A stretch of DNA of 64,000 nucleotides, taken from assembly GCA_016788885.1 (NCBI GenBank), contig JAEURX010000052.1, forward strand, positions 186,001 to 250,000, given 5' to 3'. Source of the stretch: Nitrospira sp. (GTDB lineage: Bacteria > Nitrospirota > Nitrospiria > Nitrospirales > Nitrospiraceae). Every line of letters begins with the position of its first letter. The first letter of the stretch is position 1. Made by a program: the position numbers and the translations under genes. Below, piece by piece: positions 1 through 10,094 of the stretch. The notes under the pieces were generated by a model. That model was not told the DNA's origin, made no database searches, and worked only from the letters and a program-made list of their open reading frames with translations.

Positions 1-747
1 GACTTTTTCTTAGGAAATCGAATTCTCTCCGCAGGGCAAATCAGCAGAATGAAGCATGTGGAGTTAGTTTGCGAACTGATGGCATCCAGTCATGCAAAAG
101 GACTGATCAATAAGAAGAAGGCTCTTGACGGCATCATAGGCGGGCAAGCCGTCGACCACCGGTCACTACGGAGAACGGTTCAAGAGACAATCCGAATACT
201 GAATCTCACGAAGAAGATGTTCCCAGAAATCAGATCTACCCGATTCTCGAACTCCGTAGACTTTTATTCTCTGTTCATGCTTTTGTGGGAAATGGATCAG
301 GACAACTGTATCTTGATTGAAAGCAAGCGGAATAGACAAGCCCAGAAACTTCTCGTTTGGCTATCAAATGGAGTGGGGTTAGTAAGACAGCGACAACGTA
401 AGGCGGAAGGGGGTGCCCCTGAGCAGAGACTCTTTGCAGACTACCTTTTGACAGTTCAAGGCGATACGGATAGCCTCGCAACAAGGCAGCGACGATCTGA
501 AATTCTCAAAAAAGTCTTTGGTGGCCTTTTCCAGAAGAAAGATGATCAACGTGGCTTCACAATTGAGCAACGTAGGCTACTGTGGCACTCGGAGGAACGC
601 AGGCGATGTCCGAAGTGCAAAGTGCCACTCAATTGGAATAATTTTACTATTGACCACATTAAGCCTCATGCGCTGGGTGGAAAATCGCATTTATCAAACG
701 CCGCGCTGATGTGTCGGGAATGCAATTCGAGGAAGGGGAAAAACTGA
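1..747 (+). CDS. DUF262/HNH nuclease (GmrSD-like), 5' end outside window
   Basis: The reading frame is open from base 1, so the gene starts upstream and 248 C-terminal residues are visible. The ATG at 49 is internal: residues before it (ending SAGQISRMKHVEL) continue the same protein. The visible N-terminal part resembles the helical end of DUF262 (GmrS/ParB-like) domains. The C-terminus is an HNH/McrA-type zinc nuclease fold with CPKC, FTIDHIKPHALGG, HLSNAALMC and CREC, which gives the paired cysteines and catalytic His. DUF262 plus HNH proteins are nucleases, several of which act against modified phage DNA; that role here is inference. No partner gene follows; the next gene is on the other strand. 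Confidence 0.7.
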   Translation, partial: DFFLGNRILSAGQISRMKHVELVCELMASSHAKGLINKKKALDGIIGGQAVDHRSLRRTVQETIRILNLTKKMFPEIRSTRFSNSVDFYSLFMLLWEMDQDNCILIESKRNRQAQKLLVWLSNGVGLVRQRQRKAEGGAPEQRLFADYLLTVQGDTDSLATRQRRSEILKKVFGGLFQKKDDQRGFTIEQRRLLWHSEERRRCPKCKVPLNWNNFTIDHIKPHALGGKSHLSNAALMCRECNSRKGKN

Positions 748-907
748 AACCTCAGATTTCATTATCTTGAAGCGCTCCAAACCTTCTCTTCATCGCTTAG
801 GTCGGATCCGAGAGAACACCTGTAGTGAATAGTCGAGGGGTCGTAGACTGACACCTTATGCGATCGAGCGAATGGTCCTAGCCGTTCCCAAAGATCATTC
901 TCCCAAA

Positions 908-1504
908 CTACTGCGGCAGCGGAATCGTGAGCAGAATCCCGCCCATCACATCCTGCGACTTGAAATCCTTCTTCGGGCTATTGGGATGAGCATTGTGGCA
1001 GCCGATGCAAGATTGGGATGCGGCTTTGTCTGCATAGAGAGCTTGAAAAACAGGGGACCCGCCCTCGGTGGTCACAGCCGTGTAGGGCTGATCGGGATTC
1101 ACGAGAATTTCCGTCAGGCCGGCTCGTTCGAAGTCGGTCATCGGTCGGTTCTTGGCATTGATCGCCCAATTGCTGATCAACCGGTATTGCAACCCGCTTC
1201 GTCCCGCCGCCACGAGCCGCCCGGTTTCCAATAAATATTGGGCCGGAAGAGGAAGCCGGGACGTCTCTCGCCAGTTTTCAGCGGCAAAGGCAATCCCGCG
1301 CATCTGCATCCGCTCAACGACATCGGTCGTGTAAAACGTGCGATCCGCCTGGATGACGCTATGCAGATACTCGGCCACCGCGCCGGCGGGGATACAGGTG
1401 GATGGATTATCATCCCTGCCCGCGGCGGCAGGCCCCCATTGTCCGAGCATCCCCATCGCCCCCGCGCCCAGAACTAGTCCCAGCCAAAAACCTTTCCCGT
1501 TCAT
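908..1504 (-). CDS. DUF3365 periplasmic haem-c protein
   Basis: The 198-residue product starts with a signal peptide (MNGKGFWLGLVLGAGAMGML) and carries one CxxCH haem-attachment motif (SCIGCHNAHP) near the C-terminus. The middle has the DUF3365 (Tll0287-like) pattern, including FYTTDVVERMQMRG and NWAINAKNRP. The family is a haem-binding PAS-like sensor or electron-transfer domain; here it is probably a soluble periplasmic cytochrome. The ATG at 1504 is chosen because GGAGG lies 6 bases upstream, although the frame stays open further upstream. It stands alone and diverges from the DUF3617 gene. Confidence 0.75.
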   Translation of the reverse strand: MNGKGFWLGLVLGAGAMGMLGQWGPAAAGRDDNPSTCIPAGAVAEYLHSVIQADRTFYTTDVVERMQMRGIAFAAENWRETSRLPLPAQYLLETGRLVAAGRSGLQYRLISNWAINAKNRPMTDFERAGLTEILVNPDQPYTAVTTEGGSPVFQALYADKAASQSCIGCHNAHPNSPKKDFKSQDVMGGILLTIPLPQ

Positions 1505-1721
1505 GATGTGCCTCCATTTCTCTGAGCGCAGACCATCATGCACCCTGTCGAAAATTGTACGCCGGTCCATTACGTAAAGCGAGGATTTCGCCGGGACACC
1601 GGAGGCGATCTCTGCGGGATCCCACACGGCGTGCGTTGTTGATGGGAACCGCGTATGATAGGCATCGATTCGAAGCAGGCTGGCCCCCCACGGACACAAC
1701 GGACACAAAGGAGATGGAACG

Positions 1722-2273
1722 ATGAAGCACACCGCAACCACCCTTGGCGGGTTCGTGTTTCTGCTGAGCCTCGGGCTCATCCCGAATCCTCTCGTCGGCA
1801 TGCCTTCCGCCGCCCGAGCCGACGCGTTGAATGCCAAGCCTGGAGCCTGGGAAATGACTTTTACCACCCAATCCAGCGGGATGCTGGTGCCACCGGACGT
1901 CTTGGCCGCCATGCCGCCCGAACAACGGGCCAAGGTCGAACAGTCGATGCAGGCGCGCGCCGGCAAACCAAGGACCCATTCCGTCAAGACGTGCCTCACA
2001 AAGGAGGACCTGGATCAACATCGCATCATCAAGGAAAGCGATGATGACGAACCGGGCTGTCATACCACCGTCTTGTCGAAGTCGGCCGGCAAACTGGTTC
2101 TCGAACGCACCTGTCCGCCACCACACGCTTCAACTTCCCGGATAAGCGTGGAAGCCCAGAATCCTGAGTCCCTGGTCGGCAGCATGGACACCGACCGTCC
2201 GCGAGCGGGCAAGGTCCATCTCGACATGAAAGGCCGCTGGATCGGAGCGAGTTGCGCCGGCATCGTGGAATGA
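1722..2273 (+). CDS. DUF3617 family exported protein
   Basis: This 183-residue protein has an N-terminal signal sequence (hydrophobic residues about 8-25, AARADA cleavage region). Its body matches the DUF3617 layout: a start like KPGAWEMTF, a central TCLTKEDL cysteine segment, and a C-terminal GRWIGASC. The family is periplasmic and of unknown function. AAGGAGATGG lies just upstream of the ATG. It stands alone; the TPP riboswitch of thiC begins about 90 bases downstream. Confidence 0.65.
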   Translation: MKHTATTLGGFVFLLSLGLIPNPLVGMPSAARADALNAKPGAWEMTFTTQSSGMLVPPDVLAAMPPEQRAKVEQSMQARAGKPRTHSVKTCLTKEDLDQHRIIKESDDDEPGCHTTVLSKSAGKLVLERTCPPPHASTSRISVEAQNPESLVGSMDTDRPRAGKVHLDMKGRWIGASCAGIVE

Positions 2274-2361
2274 CGCAGTGATCCCGTTGCCCTTGAAGCC
2301 CCTCCGGCACTAGGCCTTCCGGAAGATTGACTTCGCCCCGGCGGGTCGGTACGATCACCAC

Positions 2362-4468
<2,107 letters not shown>

Positions 4469-4589
4469 GGCTGATCAACATGGCTATCCGGCAAGGCCGC
4501 AGGCGAACTCACACCGGAGGCGTACCCTCAGGGGTACGTTGAGGATTTGATGGAGCCGAGAACGAAGCCGGGAGTCATGTTCAGCAGCC
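4469..4589 (+). repeat. Palindromic intergenic repeat, copy A
   Basis: The 121-base element starts directly after the thiC stop codon. Near-matching ends (GGCTGATCAACATG and CATGTTCAGCAGCC) are inverted, and the arms CCGGC/GCCGGG extend the hairpin. The core is GGCCGCAGG, then GGCGTACCCTCAGGGGTACG and TTGAGG, with the small palindrome GTACCC-N4-GGGTAC, then GAGCCGAGAACGAAGC. Related copies lie at 5440-5539, 7590-7716 and 62280-62401. Confidence 0.85.
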
Positions 4590-4607
4590 GCTGAGAGGAA
4601 CAGTAGC

Positions 4608-5408
4608 ATGGGGAAGCCAAAACCGGCACCACTACGCGAGCGCGACATTACTCGCCAGATCGCGCGGGAATACTATAAAGAGTTCGATCAACTCATCGAA
4701 AGCGATGTCATCATCGTCGGCGCCGGTCCCTCCGGCCTGATCTGCGCCCATGATTTGGGCAGAATGGGCATCAAAACGCTCATCGTCGAACAGAGCCTTG
4801 CGCTGGGCGGAGGCTTTTGGTCCGGTGGATATCTCATGAACAAGGCGACCATCTGCGCCCCGGCCCACAAGATCCTGAAAGAAGTGGGCGTGCCCTGCAA
4901 GCAGATCAAGGAATGCCCCGGCATGTACATGGTAGATCCCCCGCATGCGACCGGCGCGCTGATCGCCGCCGCATACGATGCGGGCGCGAAGATCATGAAC
5001 CTGACGCGCGTCGTCGATCTCATTCTGCGCCGCGAGGGTGTTCTCGAAGGCGTGGTCGTGAACAGCACCACCGCCGAAATGGCCGGCCATGACATCATCC
5101 ATGTCGATCCGATCGCCCTGGAGAGCAAACTCGTGGTCGATGCCACCGGCCATGACGCGGTCGTAGTGAACCTCCTGCATAAACGGGGGCTCTACCAGCA
5201 AGTGCCGGGCAACGGGGCCATGTGGGTCTCGCGGTCGGAAGAAGAAGTCATGGACCGGACCGGAGAAGTCTCCCCGAATTGCTTTGTCATCGGCTTGGCC
5301 GTCGCGGCCGTATTCGGTACGCCACGGATGGGCCCGGCGTTCGGTTCGATGTTGCTTTCAGGCCGATACGGCGCCGAGTTGATTCAAAAAAAGCTGAGGC
5401 ACGGGTAA
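4608..5408 (+). CDS. Thi4-type thiazole synthase, His (non-suicide) form
   Basis: The 266-residue protein matches the Thi4/archaeal ribulose-1,5-isomerase-type thiazole synthase family, which makes adenylated thiazole from NAD and glycine. The FAD/NAD-binding GAGPSG is at 38-43. GGGFWSGGYLMNK, PPHATGALIAAAYDAG and the C-terminal GPAFGSMLLSG are family signatures. Yeast Thi4 gives up the sulfur of a cysteine at the position that is here His165 (IIHVDP). The His form, as in methanogen enzymes, uses external sulfide and iron and is catalytic. It follows thiC across repeat copy A, and it replaces ThiG, which is not seen here. Confidence 0.9.
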   Translation: MGKPKPAPLRERDITRQIAREYYKEFDQLIESDVIIVGAGPSGLICAHDLGRMGIKTLIVEQSLALGGGFWSGGYLMNKATICAPAHKILKEVGVPCKQIKECPGMYMVDPPHATGALIAAAYDAGAKIMNLTRVVDLILRREGVLEGVVVNSTTAEMAGHDIIHVDPIALESKLVVDATGHDAVVVNLLHKRGLYQQVPGNGAMWVSRSEEEVMDRTGEVSPNCFVIGLAVAAVFGTPRMGPAFGSMLLSGRYGAELIQKKLRHG

Positions 5409-5439
5409 CGCGGAGCAAACAAGACCCGCCGGCTTACAA

Positions 5440-5539
5440 GCTGATCAAAATGGTCATCCGGCGAGGCCGCAGGCATACTTCTCAGTACGTTGAGGAGTTC
5501 GCACGATTGAGAACGAAGCCGGGGCCTTTTTCATCAGCC
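5440..5539 (+). repeat. Palindromic intergenic repeat, copy B (shortened)
   Basis: The ends GCTGATCAAAATGG and TTTTTCATCAGC are inverted. The core has GAGGCCGCAGG, then CAGTACGTTGAGG and TTGAGAACGAAGCCGG. Compared with copy A the left half of the GTACCC palindrome has been lost. It lies between the thiazole synthase and TPR genes. Confidence 0.8.
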
Positions 5540-5547
5540 TGACTACC

Positions 5548-6063
5548 ATGGATGTACAAGATTTTCTCATACAGGGCGACGGCAGCGAGGAAGACAAGCG
5601 CGAAGCCTGGCAGCTGTTCCAGCAAGCCTATGAGCAGCAGATGAAGGGGCAGCTGGAGGAGGCCGTCAGTCTGTATAAACTGTCACTCGCGACACATCAG
5701 ACTGCCGAGGCCCATACCTTCCTTGGTTGGACCTACAGCTTCATGGGCAAGCTGGACGAGGCGATCGAGGAATGTCACAGAGCCATTGCCTGCGATCCCC
5801 ATTTCGGCAACCCGTACAACGATATCGGGGCCTACCTCATTGAAAAGGGCGATCTGGACGAGGCCATTCCCTGGTTCCACAAGGCCATGCAGGCTACACG
5901 GTACGAAAGTCCGGCCTTCCCCCACCTCAACCTCGGCCGTGTCTATGAACGACAAGGTAAGTGGGGCGAGGCAATCGACTGTTACAAACAAGCCCTCGTT
6001 CTCAATCCGGACTATGCCTTAGCCAAGAAAGCCTTAGGCCGCCTCATCAGTTCGCTCAACTAG
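5548..6063 (+). CDS. TPR-repeat protein
   Basis: The 171-residue protein is almost wholly tetratricopeptide repeats. Units are visible at about 24-57 (AYEQQMKGQLEEAVSLYKLS), 58-91 (AHTFLGWTYSFMGKLDEAI), 92-125 (PYNDIGAYLIEKGDLDEAI) and 130-163 (LGRVYERQGKWGEAIDCYK). There is no signal peptide, so a cytosolic protein-protein adaptor is likely. It follows the thiazole gene after repeat copy B and precedes the receiver-like gene by 12 bases. A link to thiamine metabolism is not shown. Confidence 0.8.
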   Translation: MDVQDFLIQGDGSEEDKREAWQLFQQAYEQQMKGQLEEAVSLYKLSLATHQTAEAHTFLGWTYSFMGKLDEAIEECHRAIACDPHFGNPYNDIGAYLIEKGDLDEAIPWFHKAMQATRYESPAFPHLNLGRVYERQGKWGEAIDCYKQALVLNPDYALAKKALGRLISSLN

Positions 6064-6075
6064 GCACGACACACG

Positions 6076-6465
6076 ATGACAAACCGGACAATTTTGGTGG
6101 CCGTCACCGATATCTTCTTTTACACCAAAGTGCGTGACGCCTTGCGCCCGCACGGCTACACGCTGGAACGGATTCGCTCCCAGGAGGACGTGGCGGACAA
6201 GCTTAGGTCGACCACACCACTAGCCTTGATCGTCAATATGAACGATCTGGTCATTGATCCGTACAAAGCGCTGGAGGCCGTTCAGGTCGCCGCTCCCATG
6301 CCCCCGCTTCCCATTCTGGCCTTCGCCAACCACGAAGAAGTGGACACGTGGCGGCGGGCCAAGGAACTCGGCGTCACCAAGGTGGTGTCACGAAACGAGT
6401 TTTCCGCCCGGACGAAGGACCTTGTCGAAGAACTGATTCATCCTCAGCCTTCCGCGCAATCGTAA
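6076..6465 (+). CDS. Receiver-like protein lacking the phosphoacceptor site
   Basis: This 129-residue protein has the alternating pattern of a CheY-like fold (TILVAVTDIFFYTKVRDAL, ALIVNMNDLVIDP, PILAFANHEEVDTWRRAKEL). It lacks the acidic pair after strand 1, and where the phosphoacceptor Asp should be it has Asn (VNMND). The position of the conserved Lys is also not convincing. It is therefore a pseudo-receiver or a related Rossmann-like protein. It sits 12 bases after the TPR gene and 32 before ygfZ, so these three probably share a transcript. Confidence 0.5.
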   Translation: MTNRTILVAVTDIFFYTKVRDALRPHGYTLERIRSQEDVADKLRSTTPLALIVNMNDLVIDPYKALEAVQVAAPMPPLPILAFANHEEVDTWRRAKELGVTKVVSRNEFSARTKDLVEELIHPQPSAQS

Positions 6466-6497
6466 GAGCTGGGCGAGAGAGGATTACGGGCTCTGCC

Positions 6498-7589
6498 ATG
6501 AAGCAATCACGACTCCAGGCTCACCACGAGCAGCTCGGCGCCACGTTCGAAGAATCCACCGGATGGTCGATGCCGGCTCACTATGGCGATGCAGCAGCAG
6601 AATACGCCGCCGTGCGGGGGGCCGTCGGAGTGGCCGACCTGTCGCACCGCGGTAGACTTCGCGTGACCGGCGACGATCGCATCAAGTGGCTCCAGAGCAT
6701 CATCAGCAACGACCTTCTCCCGCTCCAACCTGGCCAGGGCCGCTATTCCAGTTTTCTCACCCACAAGGGAAAAATGCTGGGCTATTTCCGTGTGTTTGTC
6801 CTGAACGACGCGGTGTGGATCGAGGACGTAGGTGAAGTTGGTGAGGCCACTTTTCAGGCCTTGCGAAAATTTCTTCTCTACGGCACCAAAGCCAAGATGG
6901 AAAACTGCGCCGACACCTGGAGCCTGCTGCTGGTCAGCGGGCCGAAATCGGCCGAGACCGTCAAGGCCGCATTCGGCACGGATGTCGCCACCCTCCCCCT
7001 GTTGCACACAACCTCGCTGACCATCGGCGGCCAACCGGCGCTGGTCCTGCGCACCGAAGAAACCGGTGAACAGGACCTGGAGATTTTGCTGCCCGCGGAT
7101 GCGGTGGTTTCTGCCTGGGAGCAACTGATGGCCGCCGGTGCCACGTTCGGCATCAAGGCAGTCGGTTCACAAGCGCGCGAACTCCTCAGAATCGAAGCGG
7201 GCCTGCCGAAAGCCGGCCCGGATCTCAATGAGGAGATCGTTCCACCGGAAGCCAATTTGGAAGGAAAAGCGTTTAGTCTCTCGAAGGGGTGCTACCCGGG
7301 GCAAGAGGTGGTGGCACGAATGGACACCTACGGCAACGTCCGCCGACACTTGGTGGGGCTTCGCATTCAGGATGTTGCAGTTCTGCCGAGAGGGGCAAAG
7401 CTGTTCAGCGGGGATCGGGAGGTCGGCTGGATCAGTAGCGCGATATTTTCACCGACGCGCAACGCGGTGCTGGCATTCGGATTTCCACTCCGCGACTTCT
7501 CGACACCTGATACCGTGCTCGCAGTGGAAGTGGCAGGGACGCGCCACCCGGCTATCGTCCATGCCCTTCCGTTCTACTCTCGTCGCTAG
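6498..7589 (+). CDS. ygfZ: Folate-binding protein YgfZ (GcvT-like)
   Basis: YgfZ/IBA57-type proteins bind tetrahydrofolate and help mature some 4Fe-4S enzymes. The 363-residue product has the diagnostic KGCYPGQEVVARMDTYGNVR motif with the conserved Cys, and the N-terminal GcvT-like segment VADLSHRGRLRVTGDDR. The ATG at 6498 is used because it begins the family's N-terminus; the frame is open further upstream inside the previous gene. Iron-sulfur maturation may matter to ThiC at the start of this cluster, but that is inference. Confidence 0.88.
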   Translation: MKQSRLQAHHEQLGATFEESTGWSMPAHYGDAAAEYAAVRGAVGVADLSHRGRLRVTGDDRIKWLQSIISNDLLPLQPGQGRYSSFLTHKGKMLGYFRVFVLNDAVWIEDVGEVGEATFQALRKFLLYGTKAKMENCADTWSLLLVSGPKSAETVKAAFGTDVATLPLLHTTSLTIGGQPALVLRTEETGEQDLEILLPADAVVSAWEQLMAAGATFGIKAVGSQARELLRIEAGLPKAGPDLNEEIVPPEANLEGKAFSLSKGCYPGQEVVARMDTYGNVRRHLVGLRIQDVAVLPRGAKLFSGDREVGWISSAIFSPTRNAVLAFGFPLRDFSTPDTVLAVEVAGTRHPAIVHALPFYSRR

Positions 7590-7716
7590 CAGGATGCTGA
7601 GAACGCCAGCCAGCAGCGTTCTCGCATGACTCAGGACCTCAACGTACCCCAGAGGGTACACGCCTCGGCGCTTTACTCCCTGCCACCTTGCTGGACGGCC
7701 TTTTTGACCATCCTGG
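7590..7716 (-). repeat. Palindromic intergenic repeat, copy C (inverted)
   Basis: The element starts directly after the ygfZ stop codon. Read on the minus strand it shows GGCCG, GCCGAGGCGTGTACCCTC, TGGGGTACGTTGAGG and GAGAACGC, matching the core of copies A and D in the opposite orientation. The ends (CAGGATGCTGAGAACG and GACCATCCTG) are inverted. GAGAACGCCAGCCAGCAGCGTTCTC at 7600-7624 forms a strong internal hairpin that could end ygfZ transcription. Confidence 0.8.
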
Positions 7717-7773
7717 AGGACTCTCAATCACTCAAACCGCTCGTCACCCGTTTTGCGAGATCACAACGGTGAT

Positions 7774-8256
7774 CTACTTTTCCGGATTCCGCACGGCCGA
7801 CACGGCTGCCGCGAATCCGAGCAGGCTCTTTCGCTCTTCATCGTCCAATGCCAACAACAGGTGGGTTTCTTCGGCATGCATCAGCCGGAGGCTCAGGAAC
7901 GGCTCTTCCCGCCGCTTCTCCCGGTTGTCCCACATGGCATCGATGATCTGAACCTTATCCAACTGCCCGACCGAGACAACATCGTAACGGAAATAGGAAT
8001 CGCCGATCACGATATCAAAAATGACATTGCCGGCCGTCAGCAAGACCAGGTTGAACCGCCCCTGATCCTCATACCCTTCCGGCAGAAACTTATTGATGTG
8101 GCACCGAGCCACCTTGCGATCACCCAGAGCCGCGCGAAACTTCAGCTGCAAGGCCTCGTAGTCGATCTGGAGCGCCTTTTCATCCGCGCTGGTCGCACCA
8201 ACCGCCGCATCCTTGGCTTGTTCAAAAATCTCGTCCGCTGACATCAACCCTGCCAT
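7774..8256 (-). CDS. Conserved-looking hypothetical protein, 160 aa
   Basis: I do not recognise this family. The product is soluble and acidic, with no signal peptide or membrane segment. It has a predicted helical N-terminus (residues 1-45), a central beta-rich part (FNLVLLTAGNVIFDIVIGDSYFRYDVVSV) split by charged turns, and a C-terminal helical part containing HAEETHLLLALDDEERKSLL. It lies 48 bases upstream of the small membrane-protein gene on the same strand. Codon use looks native. Confidence 0.6.
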   Translation of the reverse strand: MAGLMSADEIFEQAKDAAVGATSADEKALQIDYEALQLKFRAALGDRKVARCHINKFLPEGYEDQGRFNLVLLTAGNVIFDIVIGDSYFRYDVVSVGQLDKVQIIDAMWDNREKRREEPFLSLRLMHAEETHLLLALDDEERKSLLGFAAAVSAVRNPEK

Positions 8257-8304
8257 AACGCCTTACTCCTTCGTTACAAGACTATCCACCACAGAGGCTG
8301 TCGT

Positions 8305-8565
8305 CTATGATTCGAGGCTGTGCGCGGCTCGTCTGGCTCGAATCGCTCGAGCCACCCCGACCAGCGCAATCCCGGCCCACGCAAATTCCAACAACACAAA
8401 CCCCACTCGTCGATCTTCTATCGCCACGATCCCCAGGAGCAGCGACCCCACGATATTCAGGGCTAGATAGCCGGCGTCCAATTCGCGCCACGTGCCGGCT
8501 AGATTGAGCCCGTAGGCCAGGAGCACCATCAGCGCCCCGGCCACCGATATGACCTGCATCACCAT
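8305..8565 (-). CDS. Small CBU_0592-like membrane protein
   Basis: The 86-residue product has three hydrophobic segments (about 5-22, 32-48 and 54-72), beginning VISVAGALMVLLAYGLNL. It resembles the CBU_0592 family of small membrane proteins, whose function is unknown. I chose the ATG at 8565, where the hydrophobic protein begins; the longer frame upstream is rich in Arg and implausible. No strong ribosome-binding site is seen. Confidence 0.55.
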   Translation of the reverse strand: MVMQVISVAGALMVLLAYGLNLAGTWRELDAGYLALNIVGSLLLGIVAIEDRRVGFVLLEFAWAGIALVGVARAIRARRAAHSLES

Positions 8566-8753
8566 GGGGAAACTCACACTCTCGGTCCGGAGCGGACTGC
8601 GGAACGGGGTACGGTACCTGGCTGTTTGACAGGATTGCAAGTAGAAACTCCCCCGCCGCCATCTTCTCAGGGAAGACGGTCGAACGCTGGTCGCCACATT
8701 GCATTTGCGGATCGATCTCCGGCATACTTCGCGACAAGCAAGGGGAGGCACAG

Positions 8754-8990
8754 ATGAGCGGACAGAGTTGTTTGATCGATGGTTGTCAGGCGAGAGTGTA
8801 TGCGCCGGCAGGCACCCGTTCTATCTGCAAGGACCATTTTCTGGGATTTCTGACCTGGCGACGACGGCGAGGACCGCAGATGTTCCGCAAGTATGCAGGG
8901 CTGACGATGGAGGAACGTGATGTGGTCGCAGCCGAATGGCTTCAGACGCTCGCGACGAAAGACCTCCCGCACCCGATTCCCGGACTTTAA
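8754..8990 (+). CDS. Small zinc-ribbon-like hypothetical protein
   Basis: This 78-residue protein starts after a good GGGGAGG ribosome-binding site. Residues 5-28 hold C-x4-C-x13-C-x2-H (SCLIDGCQARVYAPAG, then SICKDHF), a possible single zinc site. A basic stretch (WRRRRGPQMFRKYAG) follows, and then an acidic helix. It could bind nucleic acid or protein; no function is assigned. Confidence 0.55.
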   Translation: MSGQSCLIDGCQARVYAPAGTRSICKDHFLGFLTWRRRRGPQMFRKYAGLTMEERDVVAAEWLQTLATKDLPHPIPGL

Positions 8991-9076
8991 TCCCTGGCCT
9001 CGACTCGCGCTTCCCTGCTCCGTTCGTGATGCTGCCCCCAAACAAGGGTGCAGAGCCCGCCAGGTTGTGTCACCGG

Positions 9077-9427
9077 TTACTGACTTCCACCCCTCCGCAC
9101 CTTTGCATCATTGGCCTGAAGCAGGTTTCGCTCCAACGCCGCTTTCAACAACTGCGCGGTATTGGATGCCCGGAGTTTCTTCATCATATTGGCGCGATGG
9201 GTATCGGCCGTCTTCATGCTGATCTTCAGATGCGCGGCAATACTGCGATTGGTCTGTCCTTCCCAGATCAACCGGAGAATCTCCAACTCGCGCGGCGTGA
9301 GATCGTCGGGCCTGCGCTTACTGTTGTTCGATACGGCTTCAGTGGACTCTGCCGGATCAGCTTGCGACGCCTTCATACGCGTCCGCTCTATATTGCCCGT
9401 TCCATAGTCATTCATGTCGACTAACAT
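9077..9427 (-). CDS. Stand-alone LuxR-type HTH regulator (module copy 1)
   Basis: The 116-residue protein has a variable 35-residue N-terminus with no receiver domain, then a GerE/LuxR helix-turn-helix at about 41-103 (LTPRELEILRLIWEG, then SIAAHLKISMKTADTHRANM). AGGAAGGAG precedes the ATG. It is the second gene of a two-gene operon; the first (9472-9717) ends 44 bases upstream. Its HTH is identical at 45 of 63 positions to the protein at 11213-11533, which has the same neighbour. It probably acts as a transcription factor under sigma-54 control. Confidence 0.85.
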   Translation of the reverse strand: MLVDMNDYGTGNIERTRMKASQADPAESTEAVSNNSKRRPDDLTPRELEILRLIWEGQTNRSIAAHLKISMKTADTHRANMMKKLRASNTAQLLKAALERNLLQANDAKVRRGGSQ

Positions 9428-9471
9428 ACCGCTCCTTCCTGCTCAAGCACTCCCCTCCAAGGTCAGCGCCG

Positions 9472-9717
9472 TCAGTTCTCCCGCACCGTGACGGGTTTTG
9501 AGGTATCCCATAGCCGCTGGAGATACCCTAACACCGCCGAAATCGCTTGTGTGCGTGGTTGCCAGGTCCCCTGTGCGTTGCTGTTTAATTCCACCCACCC
9601 TCCATCGACCTTCTGACGCACGATCAATCGTTCGAACATGCCATGCGTGGCCGGCTGAATCGCCAACAAATACTCCTGCTCTTCCCGATCCTTGAGCAAA
9701 AACCCTTTCACCGTCAT
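9472..9717 (-). CDS. 81-residue protein of the duplicated module, copy 1
   Basis: I do not recognise the family. The 81-residue product begins MTVKGFLL and has a beta-rich pattern (EYLLAIQPATHG, LIVRQKVDGGWVEL) followed by the helix RTQAISAVLGYLQRLW. The ATG at 9717 follows AAGGAGG. An 81-residue paralogue at 11574-11819 shares GFL, QE-L--I-P, DG-W, TW--RT-A--AVL-YLQ-L. Each is followed by a LuxR-type HTH gene and preceded by a sigma-54-like element. It may be a ligand-binding or regulatory partner of that HTH protein. Confidence 0.7.
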   Translation of the reverse strand: MTVKGFLLKDREEQEYLLAIQPATHGMFERLIVRQKVDGGWVELNSNAQGTWQPRTQAISAVLGYLQRLWDTSKPVTVREN

Positions 9718-10094
9718 CGTCACTCCTCCTTTTTGCACCCGACATGTTCGCAGAACTTCGCACTCATCCCCTGAATGGCAACTCCCGGCAACTCCTCAAG
9801 GACTTCTCCCTACACACACCACCTTCCTACATCAAGGCTTGTGCCAGACCGAAAAGTTCATAGAATCTTCAATATTCATCATCATTTGTGATCAAGAACC
9901 AGTTGATTATGTGTTTCCGTAGAGCTGTGCCACATACCCTCGCGACTGCGCCAACGACACGGCGTGAGACAATGTGAGACACATGAACGGGTATGGATGT
10001 CCGGCCTGACCAGTCATCAGGCTGACATGCGAAATCGAGCGAGGGAAGAGAGAAGGACTATAGAAACGAGACAGCGCCGGTGATCAGCAGCAGG
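9718..10094. other. Intergenic regulatory region of module copy 1
   Basis: No gene is supported here. It holds the sigma-54-like element at 9831-9846 and, about 130 bases further upstream, two direct copies of TGAGACA (GTGAGACAATGTGAGACACA at 9964-9983). A related TGTGTCACAC-CTGTCTCAT sequence precedes the second module, so these could be binding sites for the NtrC-type activator. Confidence 0.45.
9831..9846 (-). promoter_or_regulatory. Putative sigma-54 (-24/-12) promoter, module copy 1
   Basis: On the minus strand the sequence is TGGCACAAGCCTTGAT. The -24 element is a perfect TGGCAC and the spacing from GG to the -12 dinucleotide is the required 12 bases. The -12 block is TTGAT rather than TTGCT/A, so the conserved C is replaced. 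The start codon of the 81-residue protein lies about 110 bases downstream. The same sequence, including TTGAT, precedes the paralogous operon. Confidence 0.55.
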
